Shown one piece after another: positions 6,367 through 15,300 of a stretch of 32,178 bases of DNA. The position numbers and the translations under genes were made by a program. Within the stretch, counting starts at the first letter, position 1. Every line of letters starts with the position of its first letter. The notes beneath the pieces are model-generated. The model saw only the letters and a program-made list of their open reading frames with translations, made no database searches and was not told the origin of the DNA. The stretch is from positions 1 to 32,178 of the forward strand of contig JAEOSH010000001.1 of NCBI GenBank assembly GCA_016840465.1, written 5' to 3'. This DNA comes from Candidatus Baldrarchaeum yapensis (GTDB lineage Archaea; Asgardarchaeota; Baldrarchaeia; Baldrarchaeales; Baldrarchaeaceae).

Positions 6367-8118
6367 TCAATCATGTGCATAATAGCATAGTATTTTGTCC
6401 TCAGATACTCTATCCACTCTTACAAAGCCAAATCTCTCAAACTGTATCACCTGATCTACGGTGAGGTGCTTGCATGCGTACTCGCCTACACCCTTTACTA
6501 GTGTACCGTCCGGCATTATTATCTCAACATCTATGCACTTATCGGGCAGAACCCATTGTATTATGGAGTAAGATTTTGATTTCGCAAAACCAACATCATA
6601 ACCTTGAAACTTCGATATTAAAATTCTTTTTTCCTTCACAAACTTCACGACCTCGAAGTTTAATAGCCCTTTTAACCTTGCACCTCCTTTTCCCATAATA
6701 CTTTCAATATCTTGCATCGGTATGACAAATTTCGCTATGCCACCAATCACCCTTACATTTATTGTGCGAGCGCCAAATTTCTTTACATTCGGATGATATG
6801 GAAGTTGTACACTTATAGTACTATCCGGAATTCCATGAACCTTGAGAAGAACGTAAGGCTCTCGTACAAAGAAATATCGAGGCGCTTCGGGATCGATTAA
6901 TCTACGATTATACGCATAAAGAGAAGAAGGATCAAACTCTACATCCGTTAAACTTAAACCTAAACTTAAGAGGTACTCTCTCAACGCCTCAGGCCTGATG
7001 CCTCTTTTTGCAAGTGACTGTAAACTCCATGTTCTAGGATCATCCCATCCTCGTAATATTTTCCTCTCTATTAACATCCTTGCTTTGCTCTTACTCAGAA
7101 CAGCTCCTTTGAATGATATTTTTCCGTAATGCACGAATTCTCGTATAGGCCACCCGAAAAACTTCCAAATTATTTGCTCCATTCTGTCCTCCTTTATTAA
7201 ATCCTTACCACGTAGTATATGAGTTATTCCGAGGAGATGATCGTCAATTGCCCACGAGAACTCCAGCAGAGGCCATACACGATATTTCATGCCAACTCTC
7301 GGGTGCTCTCGCTCCGATATTCTCATAATTACATGATCTCGTAGTGCCGGATCTTCCAGATCCATGCCGGATTTTATTCTAACAACAGCCTCGCCCTCAC
7401 CGTAGGTGCCATCCAGCATTTTATCCCAATGTTCTAAGTTTTCCTCCACGGATTGACTTCTATGAGGACAAGGAATACCGGTAATCTTGTACTTTGTTCG
7501 CCACTCTTCTGCATCACAAAGACAAACATACGCATGACCCCTTTTGAGAAGTTCCTCACAGTATTTGTAAAAGATCGGCAACCTATCAGACTTATATATT
7601 GTCTTGTGATATTTCACGCCAAGCCAATTGAGCCCCTCTTTTATCATCTCATACGCTTCCGGAACTATGCGCTTTTCCTCACTGCCTATAGTGTCGTCGT
7701 ATACTAGTAGTAATTTCCCTGAGTACATCTTGACGTACTCGTCATTTAACACTGCCATTCTGGCATTTCCTATATGTAAAGGGCCTGAAGGGAAAGGTGC
7801 AAGCCTCATAACAACTTTTCTCCATCTCTCAACGTTAGGTAATGGTGGTAGTTTCTTTTCCTCCTTCTTCCCTGCTTTCGGTACCTCTAGTGGTGATAGC
7901 TTTTCGAGCAGTTTCTTCTGTTCTTCTGATGACATCTCATTTACTTTTTTCACGATTTCTTCTGTTAACTTTGCAAGCTCTTTTGCCTCACTTTTCAACT
8001 CTGGAAAAGTTGCAAGCAATTTTCCCAGTACGGCCTTTGCTTTCGCTTTTCCACCATACTTTATGGCATTCATCAAAGCAAGACGCATTATGTTCTCTTC
8101 GACTTCCCTTTCCCGCAT
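6367..8118 (-). CDS. gltX: Glutamyl-tRNA synthetase, archaeal type
   Basis: A 583-residue class I aminoacyl-tRNA synthetase of the archaeal/eukaryotic GluRS-GlnRS branch, charging tRNA(Glu) and, in archaea lacking GlnRS, probably only tRNA(Glu). An N-terminal helical, lysine-rich extension (1-90) precedes the Rossmann core. The HIGH motif is HIGN at 115-118 and the KMSKS equivalent is LSKSK at 341-345. C199-x-C201 and C217-x-H219 form a plausible zinc site in the insertion. A beta-barrel anticodon-binding region follows from about residue 390. Length is typical. It starts 13 nt after the DUF72 stop and ends 10 nt before the JAMM gene, so all are probably one operon. The start is not firmly fixed: only a weak GGGCGG is upstream, and Met11 is possible. 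Confidence 0.96.
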   Translation of the reverse strand: MREREVEENIMRLALMNAIKYGGKAKAKAVLGKLLATFPELKSEAKELAKLTEEIVKKVNEMSSEEQKKLLEKLSPLEVPKAGKKEEKKLPPLPNVERWRKVVMRLAPFPSGPLHIGNARMAVLNDEYVKMYSGKLLLVYDDTIGSEEKRIVPEAYEMIKEGLNWLGVKYHKTIYKSDRLPIFYKYCEELLKRGHAYVCLCDAEEWRTKYKITGIPCPHRSQSVEENLEHWDKMLDGTYGEGEAVVRIKSGMDLEDPALRDHVIMRISEREHPRVGMKYRVWPLLEFSWAIDDHLLGITHILRGKDLIKEDRMEQIIWKFFGWPIREFVHYGKISFKGAVLSKSKARMLIERKILRGWDDPRTWSLQSLAKRGIRPEALREYLLSLGLSLTDVEFDPSSLYAYNRRLIDPEAPRYFFVREPYVLLKVHGIPDSTISVQLPYHPNVKKFGARTINVRVIGGIAKFVIPMQDIESIMGKGGARLKGLLNFEVVKFVKEKRILISKFQGYDVGFAKSKSYSIIQWVLPDKCIDVEIIMPDGTLVKGVGEYACKHLTVDQVIQFERFGFVRVDRVSEDKILCYYAHD

Positions 8119-8131
8119 AGTTTTCCGCCCG

Positions 8132-9091
8132 TCAAATTACTTCCTCTAACGCCTCCTTTAACTCCTGCAGGGAATTGTATGAGCGATCAGGAATCTTATT
8201 AAGATATGTACTGACTGTTACATACTCACTTGGTGATTTAAAGAACTTACGCTTTCCGTAGTTATTAAGGAGCTCTCGCTTCGATATTGGAAAGGTCACA
8301 TCGGATAATCTTTCCAGCAATGCATCAACTCCCCATCTTTCGGGTGGCAATTTTTCTCCCTTGAGGAGTGATATGAAGCGCATTGCATCATCGTACATAT
8401 CTATATTGTTGAACAGCACGTAAATCGTATTATAATTGCCAAAAATCTCTTCTATTCTCTCTTTTAGGGAGATCAGATCGTCATTTGTATACTTATAATA
8501 ATACATGCGTTTTCCAAGGCCGTGTAATCTAGTATATGCTAAGCTTCCGGTCCATATAGGCTCATCGACGAGAATATCTGTGCAGTGAATAACATTATAT
8601 TCTCTGAGAATTTTTTCCACTTCAGGGATTACGCTTTCACCTTTCCATGCTTCTCCTCTCATTTCCCAAACCATTGTTATTCTCTTCTCACAAAATGTCG
8701 CGAAGAACTCCTTTGCCCTCTTCAAATTTTCGTCTGTTGGTTGAAAACTTTTAGGTGTTTGGAATAAGAGAATCTGTGCATGCAATGATCTACATATTTC
8801 CAAAATCCTTTCCATGAGTTCTATGGCCTCTTTTTTCAGTTCGAACCCGTAAGTGTGCGTGATATCCTGGTGCGCTTTCACAGCAAATTCGAATGCTGAA
8901 TTCATTGATGTGGCGGATTTCCACCATTTCTCACATGTCGAAGTTCTTGGTAGCTTATAGAAAGTCGAATTTACTTCCACTACCGGATATCTCTTTGCAT
9001 ACGCTTCTAGAACACTAAATTTACCCTTTTCCTCCTTGGGCACTCGAAAATAGGACCACCCACAACAACCAACCTTAATTCTCTTGCTCAC
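8132..9091 (-). CDS. DUF72 (YecE-like) TIM-barrel protein with DUF2795-like tail
   Basis: A 319-residue protein. Residues 1-245 are the DUF72/COG1801 barrel: GCCGWSYF (8-15), EVNSTFYKLP (39-48), FAVKAHQDITH, and YTRLHG with a Y-rich YYYKY segment. The biochemical role of DUF72 is unknown. Residues 267-319 look like a DUF2795 domain (FPISKREL ... YLNKIPDRSYNSLQEL), an unusual C-terminal addition. GGTGA with a 5-nt spacer supports GTG 9091; a GTG at 9100 is the longer alternative. It appears to be the first gene of the operon leading to gltX, the JAMM protease and the nucleotidyltransferase pair, with its own promoter in 9092-9223. Confidence 0.88.
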   Translation of the reverse strand: MSKRIKVGCCGWSYFRVPKEEKGKFSVLEAYAKRYPVVEVNSTFYKLPRTSTCEKWWKSATSMNSAFEFAVKAHQDITHTYGFELKKEAIELMERILEICRSLHAQILLFQTPKSFQPTDENLKRAKEFFATFCEKRITMVWEMRGEAWKGESVIPEVEKILREYNVIHCTDILVDEPIWTGSLAYTRLHGLGKRMYYYKYTNDDLISLKERIEEIFGNYNTIYVLFNNIDMYDDAMRFISLLKGEKLPPERWGVDALLERLSDVTFPISKRELLNNYGKRKFFKSPSEYVTVSTYLNKIPDRSYNSLQELKEALEEVI

Positions 9092-9147
9092 AGATCTCAC
9101 CCAAGTTAGGTTAGTACTGGTATCAAGCGAAAAAAGTCACTCTAGGG

Positions 9148-9157
9148 ATTAAGTTTT
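9148..9157 (-). promoter_or_regulatory. Probable TATA box for the DUF72-gltX-JAMM operon
   Basis: On the minus strand AAAAACTTAA lies in the short AT-rich space between the TIP49 gene stop and the DUF72 start. It predicts transcription beginning near 9126 and a leader of about 35 nt. It is the best TATA-like match here, but no strong BRE is visible. Confidence 0.35.
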
Positions 9158-9223
9158 TGTAATACGATAAAACGATAAAAAAGAGGAAATTACCAATATA
9201 TCGCAAATCAAGAACCTCTAAAA

Positions 9224-10585
9224 TTATGCCGCCTTTATGAATTTATCCTCGTACATTTTAAGGAATGTTGAGGCCTCACGTATGTCAGCAAAGAGCGTCC
9301 TTACTTTTTCAATGTCTTCCTCGGTAACCTCGTCTCTACCATTTTCCCGTGCATGTATGTATGCTGGCATTATTAGTAGAACTGCAAATCTGAGGCTGCT
9401 TTCTACGCCTATATCTGCGAGCTTTTCAAGTGCAGCCTTGGAAAGTTTGACTCCTTCAGCTTTGGCCCTAATCTTTAAGATCTCTATTACTTCGTCCCTA
9501 GTATATGGGCGCGTTCTTATTATCAAAAGCCTATCTAGGAAATCTAGAGGCATGCCCATCGGAGACTCATAGTCGGTACCTCTTATTCTCGCAAATCCTC
9601 TGTTTGTTGCGAGAATAACTATTGGTGCAAGTTCGCTTTCTAAGGCCCGCGTCAGAAATGAGAATGCTTCAAGATCTAACAAACTTGCTTCATCAATGAA
9701 CAGCACTCCGGGTATTATTTCGGCTCTTCCTTCTTCCACCCATTCCTTAACCATCTTATCGACTTCTTTTCTCACTTCTGGATCTATTTCCTTGTCTTCT
9801 CTCGCTCCAAAGAGTAATGATATAAATGATCCACTGCGTCTGGCGTGCATTTCATCTAGATCGTTAAGAGTTACCGTATAAACGAATTCCTTTTCCTTTA
9901 TTATGGGTCCTGCTGGCACCGGAACGTAATGCTCACCTTCTATCTCAAACGTTCGTTTTGCCGTTTGAGCCCTTCCCAGCCTTGTTACACGTCCCGTCTC
10001 CGCATCAATCATTATAACATCTCCCTCGGTGACTCCCTGATTTATGAGCTGAACTGCGACTACCTGTCCAACTTCAAATGTCTTTGTTTCATCGGTTGTA
10101 GATAGGGTCAGCCTTGCGGATTCTGGAATTCTCTGATAGGGGTTATAAGGATGATTGACCATCCTAACATCCAATTTGTCCACTCTTCCCTCGTATATTT
10201 TCCTTATGTCATGTATCCTTATGCCGATGGCTTTTCTCATTGCGCTCATCAGTATTTCCGTTTTCTTCCTCTCCTCACTATATATCTCGGATCCAGCGAT
10301 CATCACAAAAGGCACATCTTCACCAAGTTCCTTCGCAATCGCCATGGCGATAGCTGTTTTTCCGGTTCCAGGCGGTCCTGCAAGTAATACTGCCCGGCCG
10401 GCCATTTTACCCTCTCTTATCATTCTAACAATTATACCAGCCGCTTCTCTGGCTTCTATTTGCCCGACCATACCATCTGCTATCATTTCCGCTTTAAGAC
10501 CCTTTAGTCCCAAGCCCTTTACGTGAGAATGCGCCCCGACCCTTCGCCATTCTGCTCGTGATGTCACTTCTCTGATCTCCGCCAT
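9224..10585 (-). CDS. TIP49/RuvBL-family AAA+ ATPase
   Basis: A 453-residue AAA+ helicase-type ATPase of the TIP49 (RuvBL1/2, pontin/reptin) family, a hexameric chaperone/remodeller. In eukaryotes it serves INO80/SWR1 and snoRNP assembly; its archaeal role is unsettled. Walker A is GPPGTGKT at 70-77, Walker B VLFIDE at 294-299 and the sensor ATNRG at 326-330. The RuvBL-specific insertion (domain II, an OB-like nucleic-acid binding domain) spans about 125-245. The N-terminus R-x-x-x-H-S-H-V-K-G-L-G is diagnostic. ATG 10585 gives this canonical start; the frame is open for 43 more codons upstream but that part resembles no family member. One archaeal RuvBL-like gene instead of two paralogues is usual for archaea. 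Confidence 0.96.
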   Translation of the reverse strand: MAEIREVTSRAEWRRVGAHSHVKGLGLKGLKAEMIADGMVGQIEAREAAGIIVRMIREGKMAGRAVLLAGPPGTGKTAIAMAIAKELGEDVPFVMIAGSEIYSEERKKTEILMSAMRKAIGIRIHDIRKIYEGRVDKLDVRMVNHPYNPYQRIPESARLTLSTTDETKTFEVGQVVAVQLINQGVTEGDVIMIDAETGRVTRLGRAQTAKRTFEIEGEHYVPVPAGPIIKEKEFVYTVTLNDLDEMHARRSGSFISLLFGAREDKEIDPEVRKEVDKMVKEWVEEGRAEIIPGVLFIDEASLLDLEAFSFLTRALESELAPIVILATNRGFARIRGTDYESPMGMPLDFLDRLLIIRTRPYTRDEVIEILKIRAKAEGVKLSKAALEKLADIGVESSLRFAVLLIMPAYIHARENGRDEVTEEDIEKVRTLFADIREASTFLKMYEDKFIKAA

Positions 10586-10983
10586 CCTCGAATTCCCCCT
10601 TTTCCCGATCTTAGTATCCATTGATCCATTGATGTCCTTTCCATAATAGACCAATTTAAAACTCACGTTATGTGAATAAATATTTACGTTACTTTTTGAC
10701 TCCTTTGACGTCATAGCACCTTCAGATACTTTCTTCTTAATATGTGATCAAAAGGTTTGTCTAAAGCCCTGCAGACGATATGGGCTCACTCTGGGCATTC
10801 TATATTTTTTGAGACTAGAATTTCCGAGATCCGTGTTTTCCTCATAACCAACATTAGCCCATGCCAATTATACGGCATGTTTGCACCAATATTTTTGATG
10901 ATCCCTTATAGTAAACCGCAAATTAAAAATCAGATACTCATCATGATAGAGTGAGAGAGTAATGATACCATGAGGTATGACTA
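10586..10983. promoter_or_regulatory. Intergenic region with divergent promoters (TIP49 / stomatin)
   Basis: About 400 nt between two divergent genes with no supportable gene. For TIP49 (minus) a TATA-like TTTTAAAT is at about 10653-10660. Its leader contains two direct copies of ATCCATTG (10616-10631, plus strand). For the stomatin (plus) AATTAAAAA at 10921-10929 would start transcription near 10950, and GAGGT is 7 nt before ATG 10984. An inverted repeat CATGCC-8 nt-GGCATG lies at 10860-10879, upstream of the stomatin promoter. Confidence 0.45.
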
Positions 10984-11937
10984 ATGTTGCAGGGGTTAAT
11001 ATTATCGCCAATGCTCTTACTAGTGATAATAATTGTGGCATTCATATTGATATTCATCTTGTCTGGAATACGAGTGCTTGCTGAGTATGAGAGGGCTGTA
11101 ATCTTCAGGCTTGGAAGAGCACTTCCTGGAGTTAAGGGACCCGGAATAATTTACGTGATACCGATAATAGATAAAATGGTAAAGGTGGATTTGCGGGAGC
11201 ATTTCTTTGAAATTCCACGCCAGCGCTGTATAACTAAGGATAATGCGCCCGTGGATGTCGACGTGTTAATTTACTACAAAGTAGTCGATGCAAGAGACTC
11301 TGTCATCAAGGTAAGAAACTTCAGAGATGCCGCTGTCGGTATTGCTCAAACGACTTTAAGAAGTGTGATTGGAGACATAGTCTTAGATGATGTATTGGCG
11401 AAAAGAGAATATATAAACCAAGTTCTCAGAGAAAAATTGGATGAAATAACAGGAAGATGGGGAGTAAAAATAACCCTCGTTGAAATAAGAGAGATAGAGC
11501 CGCCTGCTAAAGTTTCAGAGGCCATGATAAGACAGATGGAGAGTGAAAGGATAAGAAGAGCCATGGTCACAGAGGCGGATGGAAAGCGTGAGTCGGCAAT
11601 TAAGGTGGCGGAAGGAGAAAAACAAGCAGCGATATTAAAAGCTGAAGGTGAAAGACAAGCAGCAATATTAAAGGCAGAAGGCGAAAAAGAAGCAATGATA
11701 TTAAAAGCAGAAGGGTTTGCTATAGCGCTTGAGAAGATATTCAATGTAGCGAAGAACCTCGATGAAAAGACAATGGCACTCCAGTACCTCGAAACGTTAA
11801 AGGCCCTTGGATCAAGTCCATCGACAAAATTCATATTTCCGGTAGAGTTTCTAAGTCTGATAAGTCCATTAAGAGAGTTCCTTCAAAGTGCAACCCCAAC
11901 AGCGGAAAGTACAAGTAAGGGTTCATCAGGCGAATGA
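10984..11937 (+). CDS. Stomatin/prohibitin-like (SPFH) membrane protein
   Basis: A 317-residue slipin-type stomatin. Residues 9-29 form the membrane hairpin or anchor, followed by the SPFH/PHB domain (30-190) with the typical EYERAVIFRLGR and GPGIIYVIP strings. A charged coiled-coil then contains three near-identical 11-residue units A-E-G-E-(K/R)-(Q/E)-A-(A/M)-I-L-K at 209-241. Stomatins oligomerise into membrane microdomain scaffolds, and in Pyrococcus the homologue is cleaved by a partner NfeD-family (STOPP) protease. No NfeD gene is adjacent here. ATG 10984 has GAGGT 7 nt upstream. The gene ends 3 nt from a convergent small gene. Confidence 0.95.
   Translation: MLQGLILSPMLLLVIIIVAFILIFILSGIRVLAEYERAVIFRLGRALPGVKGPGIIYVIPIIDKMVKVDLREHFFEIPRQRCITKDNAPVDVDVLIYYKVVDARDSVIKVRNFRDAAVGIAQTTLRSVIGDIVLDDVLAKREYINQVLREKLDEITGRWGVKITLVEIREIEPPAKVSEAMIRQMESERIRRAMVTEADGKRESAIKVAEGEKQAAILKAEGERQAAILKAEGEKEAMILKAEGFAIALEKIFNVAKNLDEKTMALQYLETLKALGSSPSTKFIFPVEFLSLISPLREFLQSATPTAESTSKGSSGE
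11608..11706 (+). repeat. Three in-frame 33-bp repeats inside the stomatin gene
   Basis: Three consecutive 33-bp units encode the 11-residue A-E-G-E repeats of the stomatin coiled coil, followed by the start of a fourth (AEG). The units share wording such as GAAGG(A/T/C)GAA and ATATTAAA(A/G)GC. Recent unit duplication or selection on the coiled coil would both explain it. Confidence 0.8.
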
Positions 11938-11940
11938 CCA

Positions 11941-12264
11941 CTAGCCGGACTCTTCCAATTTTTTAATTATTTCTTCTAGCTTTTCTTTATCACTTGCGAT
12001 GGTTATATTTTGGAATGATGGAAGAGCGATTGCTATTTCTTCGATCAACAACATAAGTGCACGTTTAGCTGGAAGTTCTCTTGCTTCCAACTCTCCGTCC
12101 GAGAATGTGAAAGAGGCTTCTTTCCATGTTTCCCTTTGTTCATCAACTGGCCACAAAGCATAAACATAGTCGTCTGTCATTAAGATAAGAGATGGTGTTA
12201 CATTCCACGCCTCTCGCACAAACTCTATCATTTTTTTCGCGTTTTCTTTCTTCTTTTCACTCAT
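11941..12264 (-). CDS. Hypothetical protein
   Basis: A 107-residue acidic soluble protein that I do not recognise. It starts with a lysine-rich helix, continues with a mixed segment (VTPSLILMTDDYVYALWPVD) and closes with helices ending in KKLEESG. No cysteine, metal or membrane motif is visible. ATG 12264 has GGAG about 10 nt upstream. It is convergent with the stomatin (3 nt apart) and divergent from reverse gyrase (119 nt shared promoter space). The reading frame is well formed and its composition matches the neighbours, so it is likely real. Confidence 0.55.
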   Translation of the reverse strand: MSEKKKENAKKMIEFVREAWNVTPSLILMTDDYVYALWPVDEQRETWKEASFTFSDGELEARELPAKRALMLLIEEIAIALPSFQNITIASDKEKLEEIIKKLEESG

Positions 12265-12339
12265 ACCAATACTCTCCGTAACGTGATTATTTTCAGGGGA
12301 CGATATTATAGTGGTATGTCATACACCTTTATCCATATT

Positions 12340-12350
12340 GTTTTAAAGGT
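12340..12350 (+). promoter_or_regulatory. rgy: Probable TATA box for reverse gyrase
   Basis: GTTTTAAAGG lies about 40 nt before the TTG start and would begin transcription near 12367, giving a leader of roughly 17 nt that contains GAGGG. The divergent 11941-12264 gene shares this 119-nt space. Confidence 0.35.
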
Positions 12351-12383
12351 AATCAATGTAGGGAAAATGTCGAGGGAAATAAC

Positions 12384-15300
12384 TTGAGGGCATTATTCGA
12401 CAACGGATGCCCTAACTGTAACGGTAGGATTTCGGACGAACGACTTTTACTCGGCGTTCCATGTGAATCGTGCCTACCTGTGGAGATAGAATTCCTAAAG
12501 AAATTGAAGGAGAGCATGGATTCTCTTACTTTTAAGTTAAGAATTGCGGATATGCTGAGGGAACGCGGGGCACTTAAAGATTACGAAAAACTCGTCAATA
12601 TAGAGTTAGAATTAAGGAAATTTGAAAAATTCTTTGAGGCTGGAACTGGAAGCTTGCCGTGGAGCGCGCAACGTGAGTGGGCGAAGAGAGTATTTAAGGG
12701 CTTGAGTTTTGCAATAACAGCCCCGACGGGAGTGGGAAAAACTCTCTTCGGAATTTTGATGGCAGCGTATCTTGCAACGAAGGGGAAGAAGTCGTACATT
12801 ATACTCCCGACCACCGTTCTTGTAAAGCAAGTCTCAGAAAAACTCTCTCAAATTTGCGAAAAAGCAAACGCAGATATCAAAGTCCTTGCGTATCATGGAG
12901 CCTTAGATAGAAGTAGCAGAGAAACTGTCATAGAGGCAATAAGAGAGGGAGCATTTGATATTCTCGTTACAACATCTCAATTCTTAGCTATGAAGTTTGA
13001 TGAACTTCTTTCGAGCCTAAAGTTCGATTTTATCTTCGTAGATGACGTTGATGCCTTGTTAAAGTCTTCAAAGAACATAGATAGGGTTTTAATGCTTTTA
13101 GGTTTCCCACAGGACGTTATAGAGAAGGCATTGACGCTTATAAGGTTAAAGAAAAGACTTAATAGAGTAAAAAACGAGGAACTTGTAAAGTCGATCCGTG
13201 AGGAAATAAATACTCTCTCGTCTCAAATATCATCGGCAAAAGAGCAATTAAAACATGGAGTTTTGATAATTTCAAGCGCTACGGGAAAATCTCGTGGCGA
13301 TAGATCTCTCTTATTCAGAGAACTCCTTGGCTTCACAATGGGAACTGCAGAAGAGGGTTACAGGAACGTACAGGATCTCTATGTGCACAAGGGTGATAAA
13401 GATCTCTACGAATTTGTACTCTCTCTTGTGAAGAGGCTTGGAACTGGAGGATTAATCTTTGTACCTATAGACAGGGGAATAGAAGAGGCGGATGCGCTAG
13501 CGAATTACCTCAAAGAGCATGGCATCAAGGCCGAGGTTGTACATGCCGAGAAGAAAAAACTTGATGTCATAGAGATGTTCTCCAATGGGAAAGTAGACAT
13601 TCTTATTGGTGTTGCCACATATTATGGATTACTCGTTAGGGGGATCGACTTACCTCATCGAATACGCTATGCTATCTTCACTGGTGTGCCAAGATTCAAG
13701 TTTGCTCTCGATGTAACCACGGAAACGCATCCCATGAGAATTTACATAATTCTTAACGAATTGTACGAGTTACTCGACGAAAAGGATCGAGAGATCGCTG
13801 AAAAAATGTTACAGAACTTTAGGCAGTACTTGAATAAATTATCGCCCTCACAAATACAGGCAGCTAAGGAGGTACTAACAGAGAATAAGGAAGTTGATAG
13901 CCCGATAATAAACAATTTTGTTAATCTATGCAGGAATGCAGTGAGTTTTCTAAACAATATTTTGGCGAAAAAGGATATTCTGGAAAAAATAAAAAAGCAT
14001 CCATTCATAGCGTTGCAAGAGGCAGATGGCAGATATTTCATAATGGTTCCTGATGTGAGAACTTATATTCAAGCATCGGGTAGAACCTCAAGATTGTTTG
14101 CTGGAGGAGTAACAAGGGGAATTTCAGTTGTTATAGTAGATGACGAAAAATTATTCAGAGGCCTTGTACGGCAGTTGAGATGGAGATACGAGGAATCCGA
14201 GTGGACAAGCCTTTCAGAAGTCGATCTTGACAAACTACTGAGAGAAGTAGATAAAGATCGTGAACTGGTGATGAAGGTAAGGCGGGGGGAAATTTCAGCA
14301 AAGGTTAAGGATCTGGTCAAATCCGCATTGCTTGTTGTGGAATCTCCAACGAAGGCGTTTACGATTTCAAACTTCTTCGGCAAGCCGTCTAGGAGACGCA
14401 TACACGGAATTCCCGTTTACGAAGTCAACACGGGAGATTTCGCATTAAACGTGGTCGCAAGTGGAGGTCATGTGTTTGACCTTGTAATAGGGGAGGGATT
14501 TCACGGAGTGTTAACAGACGACTCCTTTATCCCCATTTATACGACGATAAAGAGATGTCTCAACTGCGGAGAACAATTTGTTGAAAATTACAATAATCAT
14601 TGTCCCAGGTGCGGATCCAAGAACATCAGGGATAGTTATAGAAACATTGAGGCGCTAAGAGAACTTGCATCGGAGGCAGAGCTTGTACTTATAGGTACTG
14701 ACCCCGATACCGAGGGTGAGAAAATCGGATGGGACATTGCGGTTCTTTTGACTCCTTACGCACGAGAAATTAAGAGGATAGAGTTTCATGAAATAACGAA
14801 AAGAGCTATCAGGGAGGCTTTTAACAATTTGAAAGATATTAACATTCACAGAGTATTAGCACAGATGATCAGACGAATAGAGGATAGATGGATAGGGTTC
14901 GAACTTAGCAGAAAATTGTGGGATGTCGGTCGTCGTAAGTGGTCATTCATACTGAGAAAGTATGGAAAGCCTGCTCATAGCTTATCGGCAGGACGCGTCC
15001 AGACGCCCGTTCTTGGATGGATAATAGAGAGATTTAAGGAGTTCAAGCGAAGTGTAAAGGACATTTACTATGTGAAGCTGTCCAACGGTGTAACAGTAGA
15101 GTTGACTGACATAAAGGGAGATCCTGAAGAGGTAATTTCACGCCTAAAAGAGTGCGATCTTAGGATAAAAGTTTTAGATGAGAAAATCGAAACTGTCAAT
15201 CCTTTACCACCATACTCGACTGATGAAATGCTCAGGGATGCCTCGAAGTTCTTGCGGTTCGGCGCAAGTGAAACCATGGAACTCGCACAGACGCTTTTTG

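Noticed and set aside
7628-8149. 173-residue serine/phenylalanine-rich frame on the plus strand
   Set aside because: It is the antisense shadow of the lysine/glutamate-rich N-terminus of gltX.
10586-10714. 43-codon N-terminal extension of the TIP49 gene
   Set aside because: It contains the likely TATA box and does not resemble the family; the conserved N-terminus starts at ATG 10585.
10757-10954. 65-residue frame between TIP49 and the stomatin
   Set aside because: Its composition is erratic, it has no ribosome site, and it covers the stomatin promoter. It is treated as intergenic.
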